NCBI RefSeq assembly: GCF_937616625.2
Contig: NC_065577.1
Coordinates: 3,699,001 to 3,763,000 of the forward strand
Source: Mercurialis annua
Lineage: Eukaryota > Streptophyta > Magnoliopsida > Malpighiales > Euphorbiaceae
Reading direction: 5' to 3'
Length of the DNA: 64,000 bases
Shown in pieces: positions 1-10,591 of this stretch. The position numbers and the translations under genes are program-made. The notes under the pieces were generated by a model. That model did not search any database, was not told the DNA's origin, and saw only the letters and a list, made by a program, of their open reading frames with translations. Every line of letters starts with the position of its first letter. Positions within the stretch are counted from its first letter, which is position 1.

Positions 1-240
1 TCAATTAACCAAAATGAATGAATTTCATTTAAACAACTATTTCAAATTAATAAATAATTTTGTACTAATTCATACAATACCAGGACATTTAGTATCAAAA
101 TAAAAAAATATTAGAAAATTACATTAATTTTTTAAAAAAAAACTACAAAAACAGCATTACAAAATTCGTTGGTTTGTTTAATTCAGAAATTTCATACGAA
201 AAACTAAAGTAAATTAACCAAATTGAATAAAAATTTCCCT

Positions 241-378
241 AAATGTGAGTACATCTGAATGCATAAATCTCATAAGAAAAAGAAAATGCCAGAATCTCAG
301 TACCGAAATTAATATCGGCAACGTACAGCGCTAAAATTGCTATTATAATCAGCAATTCAGAGACTCTAAATTATTGCC
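241..378 (-). ncRNA. box H/ACA snoRNA candidate, copy A
   Basis: This is the downstream paralogue of copy B, 138 nt on the minus strand. Hairpin 1 is closed by GGCAA/TTGCC with an inner stem AATTGCT/AGCAATT. Box H is ATATTA (310-315), and a canonical ACA box (244-246) sits three nt from the inferred 3' end. Relative to copy B, the inner stem of hairpin 1 and the base of hairpin 2 (TAC/GTA here, CAC/GTG there) change on both sides so that pairing is kept. The pocket strands are identical. The combination of H box, ACA box, length and covariation makes this the stronger of the two candidates. Confidence 0.65.
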
Positions 379-566
379 TTCAACAAAAAATCAAATCACC
401 AAAATTAAAAAAAATTACTTACAAATTCTCAATCTAAAATAAATGAACTAAATTAGCAAGATTAAGCTCAGAATATTCAGTTAAAATTGACATCAACAAG
501 CTTCTATGAGCTTTCAAAGTTTGATGGTATAATAGAACTCTTCACAGCACAATCAAATATTTCAAC
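379..566. other. spacer in the snoRNA cluster
   Basis: AT-rich spacer. On the minus strand a 6-bp stem AAGCTC/GAGCTT (about 472-520) encloses TGATGTC and CTGA motifs. This could be a further small RNA, but it is too short and irregular to call. Bases 1-240 also hold nothing I can identify. Confidence 0.3.
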
Positions 567-652
567 AGGCCTCAGAATTAATATGTATGATACATCAAAA
601 GATTAAGAAAATCTTCAGATGGTACGGACAAATTTGTATCCATCAAAGGCCT
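567..652 (-). ncRNA. box C/D snoRNA candidate
   Basis: On the minus strand an 86-nt segment is bounded by a terminal stem AGGCC/GGCCT. It contains in order a C-like box TGATGGA (639-645, one mismatch to RTGATGA), CTGA as D' (615-618), TGATGTA as C' (591-597) and CTGA as D (572-575). It lies between two H/ACA-like RNAs in the same orientation, as expected for a plant mixed snoRNA cluster. The imperfect C box is the main weakness. The target is unknown. Confidence 0.45.
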
Positions 653-713
653 AGTCATTAACAGCAAGATCTAACAAAATAATTATTATAACCTAAAGTT
701 TGCAAGCTTATAA

Positions 714-856
714 GAATTTGAGCACATCTGAATGCATAAACCTCAGTAAAAATATTAAGGAAAATGCCAGAATCTCAGTGACCTGATTTATTATCGGCAA
801 CGTACAGCGCTACAATTGCAATTGAAATTGCAATCCAGAGACTCTAATTTATTGCC
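714..856 (-). ncRNA. box H/ACA snoRNA candidate, copy B
   Basis: Read on the minus strand, 143 nt fold as hairpin-hinge-hairpin-tail. Hairpin 1 opens with GGCAA and closes with TTGCC (about 796-856) and has an inner perfect stem ATTGCAATT/AATTGCAAT. The box H motif ATAATA (AnAnnA) follows at 789-794, then a second irregular hairpin. The tail triplet is AAA (717-719) where copy A has ACA, a weak variant or a decayed box. The pocket sequences (TTAGAGTCTCT and AGCGCTGTACG) are shared with copy A, so both should guide the same pseudouridylation site. The target RNA is not identified. The call rests on structure and on paired changes relative to copy A. Confidence 0.6.
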
Positions 857-1055
857 TTTTCTTCACACATAAAAATGACTAAAAATAAAAACTAGTTAAG
901 ATCGGGAATTTTTAGAATCTATGAGACTTTAACACAAACATGTTATGCGCATAGATCGAGCAAAAACAATATGAACCGGGAGATTGATTTAGGGTAAGCT
1001 AGCGGCGGCTGTGGAGAAGATGAAGTTTTCTATTGTGAAAGGAGACCCTGAATTG

Positions 1056-1134
1056 CTTTTATACAGTGGAGTTAGGTTTTGACCCGATTGAGTTCGGATC
1101 CAAGTTTGCACACTTCATTTACCTTTTAGGGTTT
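1056..1134 (-). promoter_or_regulatory. telo-box plus TATA promoter of the snoRNA cluster
   Basis: On the minus strand a perfect plant telo-box AAACCCTAA lies at 1126-1134 and a TATA box TATAAAAG at 1056-1063, about 60 bp downstream. The first snoRNA-like hairpin starts about 200 nt beyond the TATA box. Telo-boxes with a TATA box are a known signature of plant snoRNA and ribosomal-protein promoters. No clear protein ORF follows, so a non-coding polycistronic transcript is the simplest reading. The transcription start (about 1028) is inferred. Confidence 0.55.
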
Positions 1135-1450
1135 TGTTATAAAAATGTAAGAGAAAAGATTACAGTTATTTTGATTTTATTTTACTTGACTGTTTTTTTT
1201 TAGAGAGAAATTCATATGACTCTTAAATAAATATAACTGTTAAATAAATATAAGTGAATAAAATAAAATTTAAGTTGTAAAAAATAAATACAAGTGTTTT
1301 GAAAATTGAAATAGTGGTTGAGCCAATATTTTGAGAACCGAATTAGTGGGCGAGTTGGATTTATTACCCACTGATTCCTTATTCAACCGGTGCAAACGAC
1401 AATTCAACTGATTTTGTAAATTTAACTCGAAAAAATTGGGCTGTATATAA

Positions 1451-2240
1451 GACTTTCTCCAACCCATACTCATTTTTGGGTATTGGTTTTCTTTTTCAAC
1501 CCCAGCCCATACCTACTTCTCATCCCATTTCTTTGTTTGTGAATAGTAGCAACCCACTTTTTGGTATGCACTATTCACATAAACCCATTTTTTTATTAAT
1601 TAAATATTTACGTTTTAATTACAATTTATATAGCTAACTTTGTAAATATTTATTTTGGTCTAACTTTTCATTAAATACCAATTAAATTTTTAATAATGTA
1701 ATCTAAATTATTTTTATTGGTAAAAATAAAACAAATAATTAAATTATTTAAATTAAATACATAAAATTTAAACAACATATTTTTCATTTAAACATAACAA
1801 TTACGTTACATTAAACATAAACATTACATTACATTAAACATTAAAGCGGCTAGATAAATATTAAAATTAAACTAATCCTAAAATGGAAATTAAAATAATA
1901 GCTAATAAACAATATTAATTATTAAAATTAAAATTATTTAATTAATAATCTGATAAATTTCCCCTCGATCCACCAATATCGTAAAAAAATTAAAATTTAA
2001 TTTAATATTATTTAAGCATTATTAAATAAATGAATAGATGAGAATGTATGTGTTTAACATATAAATAGAGATGTGAAATGGTAAATAGTTGAATGTAGTA
2101 GTATTAAATATAAAGAAGAATATATAGAGAATATTCTTTTAATGTGAAAAATAGGGTAATGTGTTGGAGTAAAAATATTGTAGCAAACTTAAAAGTGTGT
2201 AAATTCAAATTCAAAAATGGATTTTGGGTTGGAAATGCCC
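1451..2240. mobile_element. PIF/Harbinger-like MITE, 790 bp
   Basis: The ends are imperfect inverted repeats: GACTTTCTCCAACCCATACT on the left, and GGGCATTTCCAACCCAAAAT when the right end is read on the other strand. They are flanked by the 3-bp duplication TAA. A 3-bp TWA target duplication and CTCCAACCC-type ends are typical of PIF/Harbinger MITEs. The interior is more than 75% AT by eye and has no ORF. The first bases of the two ends differ, so the copy is old. Confidence 0.55.
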
Positions 2241-2518
2241 TAAACACTCTTATACAAAAACAAAAAAAAATACTCAGCCCATCAATACCAAATAACTAAT
2301 ATCCAAAGGTCAAAACATCATAACTCATTCTTCCTAATTCAAATCAAAAGCACACGTTCATTCACAAATCATCAACAAACATTCCAAACAAAAAAGTAGA
2401 AATCATGTATACAAATCATCCACATAATCTATACTATATATAAAAATACGGATGGAGGGTGGACAGGCAAATTTACTGAATAATCCTTTTCAGTTTACTA
2501 TTAAATAAAAGTTTTATA
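2241..2518. other. AT-rich intergenic sequence
   Basis: No gene or clear repeat structure is visible between the MITE and the Tat element. It is the pre-insertion host DNA that continues after 19288. Confidence 0.4.
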
Positions 2519-2523
2519 GTCAT

Positions 2524-2724
2524 TGATGGATACCGAATCCTATTGTAAATATAATGGAGCCGAGTTGCAGGAGATCCACTCTCAGGTGATACCGGACTCC
2601 CCCTGAAGATCCGAAGATATGAAGGAGACGCCGAATCTCTTAAGATTCGGTGATATGCTAATAAAGACCGAATCCCACATGATCCGCCCAAAACGCGTCA
2701 CAAACTCTACATATGGAAGGATAA
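2524..2724 (+). repeat. Tat element 1, 5' LTR (left part)
   Basis: It matches 18687-18938 of the 3' LTR but lacks about 53 bp present there (between GCGTCA and CAAACTC, roughly 18864-18916). The break at 2724 is the nested insertion. GATAA (2720-2724) is that insertion's target site. Confidence 0.85.
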
Positions 2725-4060
2725 TGTAATACCCCAAAATACTTAATTAGCTAATTGGACCACGTGTCCAGTTTTGATTCGCCAGAATGGTGAAATCAGA
2801 AGAATTTCTGAAAAAGATAAAGTAAATAAGTTTCAAGTAGGTCGGTTTTGGGAAATTAACTATGAGAAAATTTAAGGTTATATTTCAATTCTAAAATTAG
2901 AATTGGAATTAAAAGGAAAAATGTCAAGAAAAGTCCAAAATAAAGTATAAGGACCAAAGTGGTAATTTAGCCACTTTGTATCGAAAATGGAAATTTTAGA
3001 TTTTGACGGGAAAGTATTGATATCGAGCTTCGTATTATTTATTGGATATAAATAATACGTATAAGTTATAATAAGAGAAGTCAACGATTTAGTTATGGAC
3101 TAAATCGTATAAAAGAAAAGTTTTAAAGATAAGTTGTAACAAAGAAAGAAAAGAGGGATTAAAACATACTTTTAACCATACATATATGAGATTTCCATTT
3201 GAATGAAGAAATCAGAAGAGAAAGGAAAGCTCCAGAAGCAAATCATCGTTCTCGATCGTTTCGCCGCCGTTTCGCCGTTCGACGTCCGATTCAAGTGATT
3301 TTCGCGGCGATTTCTTCAGAATCGAATCCTCTATCGATCCTAAGCTTCGTTTCAAGGTATATTTTCGAGAATTTTGGTTAAAATTCGATATATATGGGCT
3401 GTTTTAAGGAAATAAGGATTAGATATCGAATTTAACGTTTTTGAAGTTTTGATAGCGTTTTAATGAAAACCGAGATGCGGGTTTCGTATAGTTGGATGTA
3501 TAGCACGTCGGGATAGCTGAAAAGCCCCGGAAAACGACTTTCCGGGGGGCTGTCAAGGGTGTGCGTTCGCACACATTGAGTGTGCGTTCGCACACTCCTT
3601 GAAATTTAGGGTGTGCGTTCGCACACTCATTGTGTGCGTTCGCACACTACCCTAAACTTGGCAGATTCAAAATCCCAACGGTCAGTTTATAGATTTGCCT
3701 CTTAGGAACGCGTCTGTCAAATTTCAGCTCGATCCGACGGTTCAATTGGGAGAGATCGTCGTTTTACTAAACAGTGTCAGTGTGCAGGCAGCACCTGCGC
3801 ATTGTCCTGAAAACTCCTTAAAACTTCATCGAAATGAAACTAAACCTTAAAACTTAAAAGCATTATACGTATAGGAATACGAGATTCACGTCTAATCATT
3901 AAACATTAATTATTTATCAGACGTGTCAGCGAGCAGAGAGGTCAGTAGATGTGGGACAGCGAGGGCATATCATTGCATCGACCATATTTGTGATTGGATT
4001 GCGGTCACTGTGAGTTGCACTTTACTTTCGTGTATTGTCGATTAATATTATTTTGATATC

Positions 4061-4097
<37 letters not shown>

Positions 4098-5152
4098 TAT
4101 ATGCATCGCACTATATATATATGAATTGTTGATATGCTACATGTTTTGATTAAGTTTTATGTACGAGAATCTAGTATACGATCCAACGAAACTAGCTACC
4201 TATTGGGTGTCAATAGGCTGTGTGATCACCAGTAATTGAGTCAGTCTAGCGTGTCTGACTATAAGATATGATTTGAGATGCATGCATGGTTTGATTATGA
4301 AAGCTATGATATGGATGCGATACGAGAGTGAACTCGGTTACAGTGTAACCTGAGCCCCGTATCTAGTAGGTTGGACCTACCAGTGGGTTGGACCCACCTC
4401 TTTGGGATTAAGAGATATGTTCTGACTGACGTGGTTGAACGTGAACGCTCCCGGGTCAGACTAATGGAATCAGTATGATTTGAATAATAGTGAGTTACGT
4501 TATGTTTCAGGATTTTAGTTTCGAAAGGATCGAGTACTTGTTCATATGTATTTTTGTATTAATGTTGATTTAAAATGCGATGCTATATTTCTATAATAAT
4601 ACCGTTAGTAAATGCAAACTCACTCAGTATTTTCCCAAATACTGACCCCTCACCTTTGATGTTTTCAGGTACTTAGTATGTGGACCTAGTTAGAGGCCAA
4701 TTTTGAAGTCCAGAAGTCAGTTGTATATGTTTGGTATCTGACTTCTGCGAATGCTGCAGTAGTGGTCCCGTGTGACAGAGTCGTAGCCTAGACAGCAGTA
4801 CACATTGAGTGTACATATTACTTGCTGCCCAGTTTATATGTTTCTGTAGGCTACGTGTTTTATATGTGGTGCATGGCACTAGGTGCCAGTGATATGTTGG
4901 ATACACTAACTGGTGTATATAATACCGCGAGGCCAGTTCGTACGAGGTACGGTAACTAGAGCCCGCGAGGATAACAGAACAGTTAGTGTAAATGTTTGTG
5001 TATACATGTTATGTATACTTGCTTCTGTTGCTTTATGCTATTTGTTTATTATTTGCGAAAAATTAATAGTGATTTAAGGCTTGCTACGGGTTCCGGAGCT
5101 ACCACTCCCGTTCCCTAGCGCCGGTTGCGGCTTAATATTTTGGGTCGTGACA
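2725..5152 (+). repeat. 5' LTR of the nested non-autonomous element
   Basis: It is 2428 bp from TGTAATACCCC to GGGTCGTGACA. It contains a CCCCGGAAA/TTTCCGGGG hairpin (about 3525-3547), the inverted-repeat array at 3559-3647 and a (TA)n tract near 4065-4093. Small ORFs inside it recur identically in the other LTR and are not taken as genes. Confidence 0.9.
3525..3647 (+). repeat. hairpin plus 4-copy inverted-repeat array in the 5' LTR
   Basis: A 9-bp stem CCCCGGAAA/TTTCCGGGG with a 5-nt loop is followed by four identical copies of GTGTGCGTTCGCACAC at 3559, 3580, 3611 and 3632. Each copy has 7-bp arms around a TT centre. Spacing is 21, 31 and 21 bp, so the copies form two pairs. The 3' LTR repeats the array at about 10052-10140. 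Confidence 0.9.
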
Positions 5153-5156
5153 ATGT

Positions 5157-5170
5157 TGGTATCAGAGCAG
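5157..5170 (+). other. primer-binding site, initiator tRNA-Met type
   Basis: TGGTATCAGAGCAG starts 4 bp after the 5' LTR end. It complements the 3' end of plant initiator tRNA-Met, the usual primer of Tekay/Del and many Copia elements. Confidence 0.85.
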
Positions 5171-5610
5171 TTGGTCCAGTTACCACTGCAAGTTTGTTTT
5201 GATGATTGTTTGAGAGCAGTTGGTCCAGTTACCACTGCTAGTTTGTTTTGGATGTCTGTCTGAATTGTGAAACTCTGTCAGTAAGTAAACCTAGGAACTA
5301 CTGCAGCAAGAGAGTCAAACCTTAGTTGTTTGCATTTGATTGATGTGTGCATTATTAGTAAGTTCCATAAAGCGCGCAAACCGAGATGGTTAAATGAAGA
5401 AGTGATGAATATATGTGTATATGAGCGGATGAGGCAACTGAGTGTTTATTACTTGTGTAAGGGGTATTCAGTGATTACGTATTTGCGAATTACGTACATA
5501 ATGATTGAATGTTAAATATTTATAGCACTTTATAAGTTGATATTGAAGTTAAGAGAGGAAAAAGAGGGCTCAGATGGTCGCTGGCATTGGAGTTGTTTCT
5601 TTTTAGCATG

Positions 5611-6453
5611 TCTGGGCAGAACAGAGCTCAGTCACATGCTGCAGAGGAATGGGAGGAAGCACCTCCTATCTGTCAAAATGGATTTCACAACGAAATAGGC
5701 GGACCATCTGAAGTCCACCAGAATGGATTACACTCAGATGCTAGGAGATCACCTGAGATATATCAGAATGGTTTCATGTCAGAATCAGAAATTGACAGTT
5801 CTTCTAGGGTTAGAGGTAGAACTCACTCATCAGAGATAGAATACAGTGAAGAAAGTGAGGAGAATCCTGAGGAGGATCCAGAGGAGGACTTAGAGGAAGA
5901 AGAATTATTAGATGAGTCAGACGTTGAGGAATACCGAAGTGAACATTTTTGGTCCAATGTGCAGAGGTACCGCAATTTGAGAGAAGATGGAGGGCTAGTA
6001 AATGGCCAGGCACAAGTGGTTTTGAATCAGGTTAGGAGGCAAATGCGCTCCTTTTCTAGAGGAATACTACCAGTGGGACTATATTCCTCTGACTTTCTGC
6101 GCATGGACAAAAGAGCTCCAAACCTTAATGAAGATAATAGGACGATTAACCGTAGATACGTTAGGGATTTGGGACTCGAATTTGATGAGCTATATGAGTA
6201 TGTTCACGAGCACCTTGGGACGCTCACTATGATGGCTCGTAGGATCGAGGCTGACCGCGAGTGGGATGGCAATCCTGTTCGACCCTACTTTTTCAGATGT
6301 ACGTTCTATCCAGATTATACTTGTCGATCCTCTGGTATTAGAAGTAACCCCCACTCCGTGCATAGAGGCGGAGCCAACTCCAGTAGAAGAGTTAAGGGTC
6401 GACACATTGGAATAGTTATTAAGAAACCTAGCGTTCTACATCAGGCACCCTGA
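5611..6453 (+). CDS. acidic ORF of the non-autonomous element, function unknown
   Basis: This is the only sizeable ORF of the element: 280 codons from the ATG at 5611, or 288 from an upstream ATG at 5587. I prefer the second Met because the eight residues before it look like a short hydrophobic chance extension. The N-terminal quarter has three spaced QNG(F/L) motifs about 15-18 residues apart, suggesting a decaying tandem repeat. Next comes a strongly acidic stretch of Glu/Asp runs (about residues 85-120), then a mixed-charge region with a Tyr/Asp-rich segment and a basic, Ser/Arg-rich end. I see no zinc knuckle, protease, RT or integrase motif and do not recognise a gag core. It may be a remnant gag or a lineage-specific protein. 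Confidence 0.45.
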   Translation, partial: SGQNRAQSHAAEEWEEAPPICQNGFHNEIGGPSEVHQNGLHSDARRSPEIYQNGFMSESEIDSSSRVRGRTHSSEIEYSEESEENPEEDPEEDLEEEELLDESDVEEYRSEHFWSNVQRYRNLREDGGLVNGQAQVVLNQVRRQMRSFSRGILPVGLYSSDFLRMDKRAPNLNEDNRTINRRYVRDLGLEFDELYEYVHEHLGTLTMMARRIEADREWDGNPVRPYFFRCTFYPDYTCRSSGIRSNPHSVHRGGANSSRRVKGRHIGIVIKKPSVLHQAP

Positions 6454-9200
6454 GGTATAAATGATTAATATGCTTTGAGTATTTGTGTTTATATGTTGCA
6501 TTGTTGTGTATATGTTTACTGCATGCATGATAGAGCATAACGAGTAGAATGTACCTATAGGATAATACCTCAGAGAAGTAAGAACCTATAGGAAGCGCTG
6601 TTGTTAAACACGCGACTAATAAAAGAATATATAAACATAACTTACAAAAGCAATAACATAATAAACACCATATAATACATTTGTTGTAAACGTAATCCCT
6701 ATATTACGTTTTAGAAGTTGTGAAGAAAGAGATGGATTATCGACAGGGAATCGATGTGAAACATCGGTACCTGCGTTTTTACAGCAATAGAATGTTGCAG
6801 AAGTAGATGTGGTGATTACAGCAGTAGAAAATGTTGAATTAAATTAAGTTATCGGAGATATGGAGAAAGAATTGATGTGATAGGAGAATAGTCAGGAAAA
6901 TGACAGAAGGTGACAGCAATACAAAAATTTAAAATGTACCCAATAATAATAGAGAAAGCCGTTAATAGTCGCAGAGTGTACAATCTGGAGTAAACTTATG
7001 TTTTATGAAAAGTATGAAGAATTTTTAAGATTTTTTTAAAGTACGATTGTGCTCAGACATCGCATATGACATTGCATAATCACGATAGGAATGCATAAGA
7101 AAATGATTTTCGAAATATAGATCATGCATCATATCTTTACAATGATAAAGAAAAATGCGATTTTGAGCAACTCTTTGGTGATGAGAGGTGTCATCACTCT
7201 GAGCTACAATTGTACTAATGATTTCAAACGATTTATGAAAAGTGATTTAAAAGAGCTGGCCAGCCAAAGGATGTTTTGAAATCTTTTGTTAGTAAGTGAA
7301 CTCAGATGTGAAACTCTGCGACGGATAATAAAATGTTCTTAGTAAATAAGAATAAAATTTAAAAGCAAATCCCAATAACAGAATAAAGCCCTGTTAATGA
7401 TAATTGCAATAATGTTAAGGGAGCTACAGTGAAATGTGAACGAGGAGTTATTGCCGGAGAGCGAACGCAGTCAAGATGCAATGCGCTGGCAATATTTAAG
7501 GATATAGTAATTATCCTTATGATAAAGTAAAGGATGAAATGACAGAGAGTCATATTAAACGAAAGAAATACAACGAAAATGCAAGAATGAAGAATATAAT
7601 GAATATCATTATGTTGAGATAAGTAATACTGCGATCGTGAAAGTTTGAAATTAGATAGATCAAAAGATAAGTGATGCTAATTAACTGATATTAGGTGAAG
7701 TCACTAATATCAACATTAAGAGCTATAGATTGCGTTAACTGAAAGGAGAAAAGTTAAGTTGTAAAATTCTAGTATAAGGAGAAAGGCACACGTATAGGCA
7801 TACGTGTCAGTAAATATAAGAATTGTGGATAATATGAAAGAAAGTATAATGAGGAAACTCATATACCCTTAAGATTTAGTAAAATGACTAGAGAAGTGGA
7901 AAGTTTTAGAGATATGTCAGAAGGATTATCAGAATAGAACAACAATAATGGAGCTATTATAAACGAAGGAAAGACGTAGCGGATACAGTAAGTAAAGGAT
8001 AAGATGATACTTCATTGCTATTGGACAGATAGGAGTGAATTGTATCTAAGGAGCCACAATGTCATAAGAACGAGAAAGGGTATAACAAGTAAGAGACAAG
8101 ACAAAAGTCGGTATTAATATAAAGAGATCAAGTTGTTTAAAAGACAATTAGAAACGCGTTATAAGTGCTAAGGAAGCATAAGGAATGTAGGACAACAAGA
8201 ATCGAAACTATTCCCTAATTTTGGGAGTTACAAAGTCAAGTGCAATCTAAAATGTTAAGAATAGTCGGAAAACACTTCAAGAAGGAGATGAAGGACAAAA
8301 TAAGATAAGCTGAGGAACGGTTATAATCAATATTAAGATAGAATCTTAACGAGCAAAAGTAAAGTCGTAGAGTTAATTGAAAGTAAGAAACAGAAATGTG
8401 AGACAAAAGAGGAAATTGATTATACAGTAAGAAGGATTCTTAAGAAATTTAAATATTAAAGAAACGTGTGAGATTATTATGAGGTCATCATGGATAAGGA
8501 ATTGTGACGTAAAGGAAAAACAGCTTTGACTGATAAGTCAATAAGAAATTTGAGTACAAAAGTATATAAAATATTAAAGGTCTGTTGAATCAGTCAGAGA
8601 TTAAAGTGATTTAAAGGAAGAACTTCGTAAGCGGAAAAGTCAATAAGAGATTCGAGGCGAACCTCAAAGGAGTAACTAGAAAGTAGTGAAGAGGATAAGA
8701 ATACGAATAGTACTAGTAAGCAAGGACAACTGTATAAGCTATATAATCAAAGGTAACGTGAAATGCAACGTTTAAGACAATGATAATGGATGAAGGATCA
8801 CGACCAACAGAGCAACGTGAAATTCACGATTGCTTAAATAAGCAAAGAAAGGATAAATTGAAGATAGTAAAAGATGTATCAGACCCAACTACGTTAAGAA
8901 ACAACATGTGTGATAAACAAGGTACAAGTTGAAAAAGATTAGCTAATAAGGAAGGAGATGTCAGATGACAGATGAGACGAAGGTACCAGTAAGAGAATTT
9001 TCAACGATTTAACAGCAAGCAACTATCAAGAGTTGAATAGACAATCGATTAGCAACAAGTATGAAGTTATAGCTGTGCATGGAAAACTAAAGTTAAATAA
9101 AAGGAAAAGCTGTGATCAAAACGTATTAATGGACGTCAAGGAAACTGTAAGGATAAGTTAAGATCCCATCAAAATTTATGAAAATTCGAGGACGAATTTT
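6454..9200 (+). other. non-coding interior of the non-autonomous element
   Basis: A purine-rich (A/G) plus strand of 2.7 kb has stops in all frames and no recognisable pol remnant. The last 30 bp resemble the region between integrase and PPT of Tekay-like elements, so an ancestral pol was probably replaced or has decayed beyond recognition. Confidence 0.5.
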
Positions 9201-9216
9201 TATAAGGGGGGAAGAA
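9201..9216 (+). other. polypurine tract of the nested element
   Basis: TATAAGGGGGGAAGAA directly precedes the 3' LTR (TGTAATACC). It is the expected plus-strand primer site. Confidence 0.85.
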
Positions 9217-10552
9217 TGTAATACCCCAAAATACTTAATTAGCTAATTGGACCACGTGTCCAGTTTTGATTCGCCAGAATGGTGAAATCAGAAGAATTTC
9301 TGAAAAAGATAAAGTAAATAAGTTTCAAGTAGGTCGGTTTTGGGAAATTAACTATGAGAAAATTTAAGGTTATATTTCAATTCTAAAATTAGAATTGGAA
9401 TTAAAAGGAAAAATGTCAAGAAAAGTCCAAAATAAAGTATAAGGACCAAAGTGGTAATTTAGCCACTTTGTATCGAAAATGGAAATTTTAGATTTTGACG
9501 GGAAAGTATTGATATCGAGCTTCGTATTATTTATTGGATATAAATAATACGTATAAGTTATAATAAGAGAAGTCAACGATTTAGTTATGGACTAAATCGT
9601 ATAAAAGAAAAGTTTTAAAGATAAGTTGTAACAAAGAAAGAAAAGAGGGATTAAAACATACTTTTAACCATACATATATGAGATTTCCATTTGAATGAAG
9701 AAATCAGAAGAGAAAGGAAAGCTCCAGAAGCAAATCATCGTTCTCGATCGTTTCGCCGCCGTTTCGCCGTTCGACGTCCGATTCAAGTGATTTTCGCGGC
9801 GATTTCTTCAGAATCGAATCCTCTATCGATCCTAAGCTTCGTTTCAAGGTATATTTTCGAGAATTTTGGTTAAAATTCGATATATATGGGATGTTTTAAG
9901 GAAATAAGGATTAGATATCGAATTTAACGTTTTTGAAGTTTTGATAGCGTTTTAATGAAAACCGAGATGCGGGTTTCGTATAGTTGGATGTATAGCACGT
10001 CGGGATAGCTGAAAAGCCCCGGAAAACGACTTTCCGGGGGGCTGTCAAGGGTGTGCGTTCGCACACATTGAGTGTGCGTTCGCACACTCCTTGAAATTTA
10101 GGGTGTGCGTTCGCACACTCATTGTGTGCGTTCGCACACTACCCTAAACTTGGCAGATTCAAAATCCCAACGGTCAGTTTATAGATTTGCCTCTTAGGAA
10201 CGCGTCTGTCAAATTTCAGCTCGATCCGACGGTTCAATTGGGAGAGATCGTCGTTTTACTAAACAGTGTCAGTGTGCAGGCAGCACCTGCGCATTGTCCT
10301 GAAAACTCCTTAAAACTTCATCGAAATGAAACTAAACCTTAAAACTTAAAAGCATTATACGTATAGGAATACAAGATTCACGTCTAATCATTAAACATTA
10401 ATTATTTATCAGACGTGTCAGCGAGCAGAGAGGTCAGTAAATGTGGGACAGCGAGGGCATATCATTGCATCGACCATATTTGTGATTGGATTGCGGTCAC
10501 TGTGAGTTGCACTTTACTTTCGTGTATTGTCGATTAATATTATTTTGATATC

Positions 10553-10591
<39 letters not shown>

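Noticed and set aside
2878..3381. 68- and 60-codon ORFs in the Tekay-like LTR (repeated at 9370-9873)
   Set aside because: Present identically in both LTRs, with no coding signature and no start context. Treated as LTR sequence.
4058..4094. (TA)n tract as a functional element
   Set aside because: A simple microsatellite that varies in length between the two LTRs. No further signal.
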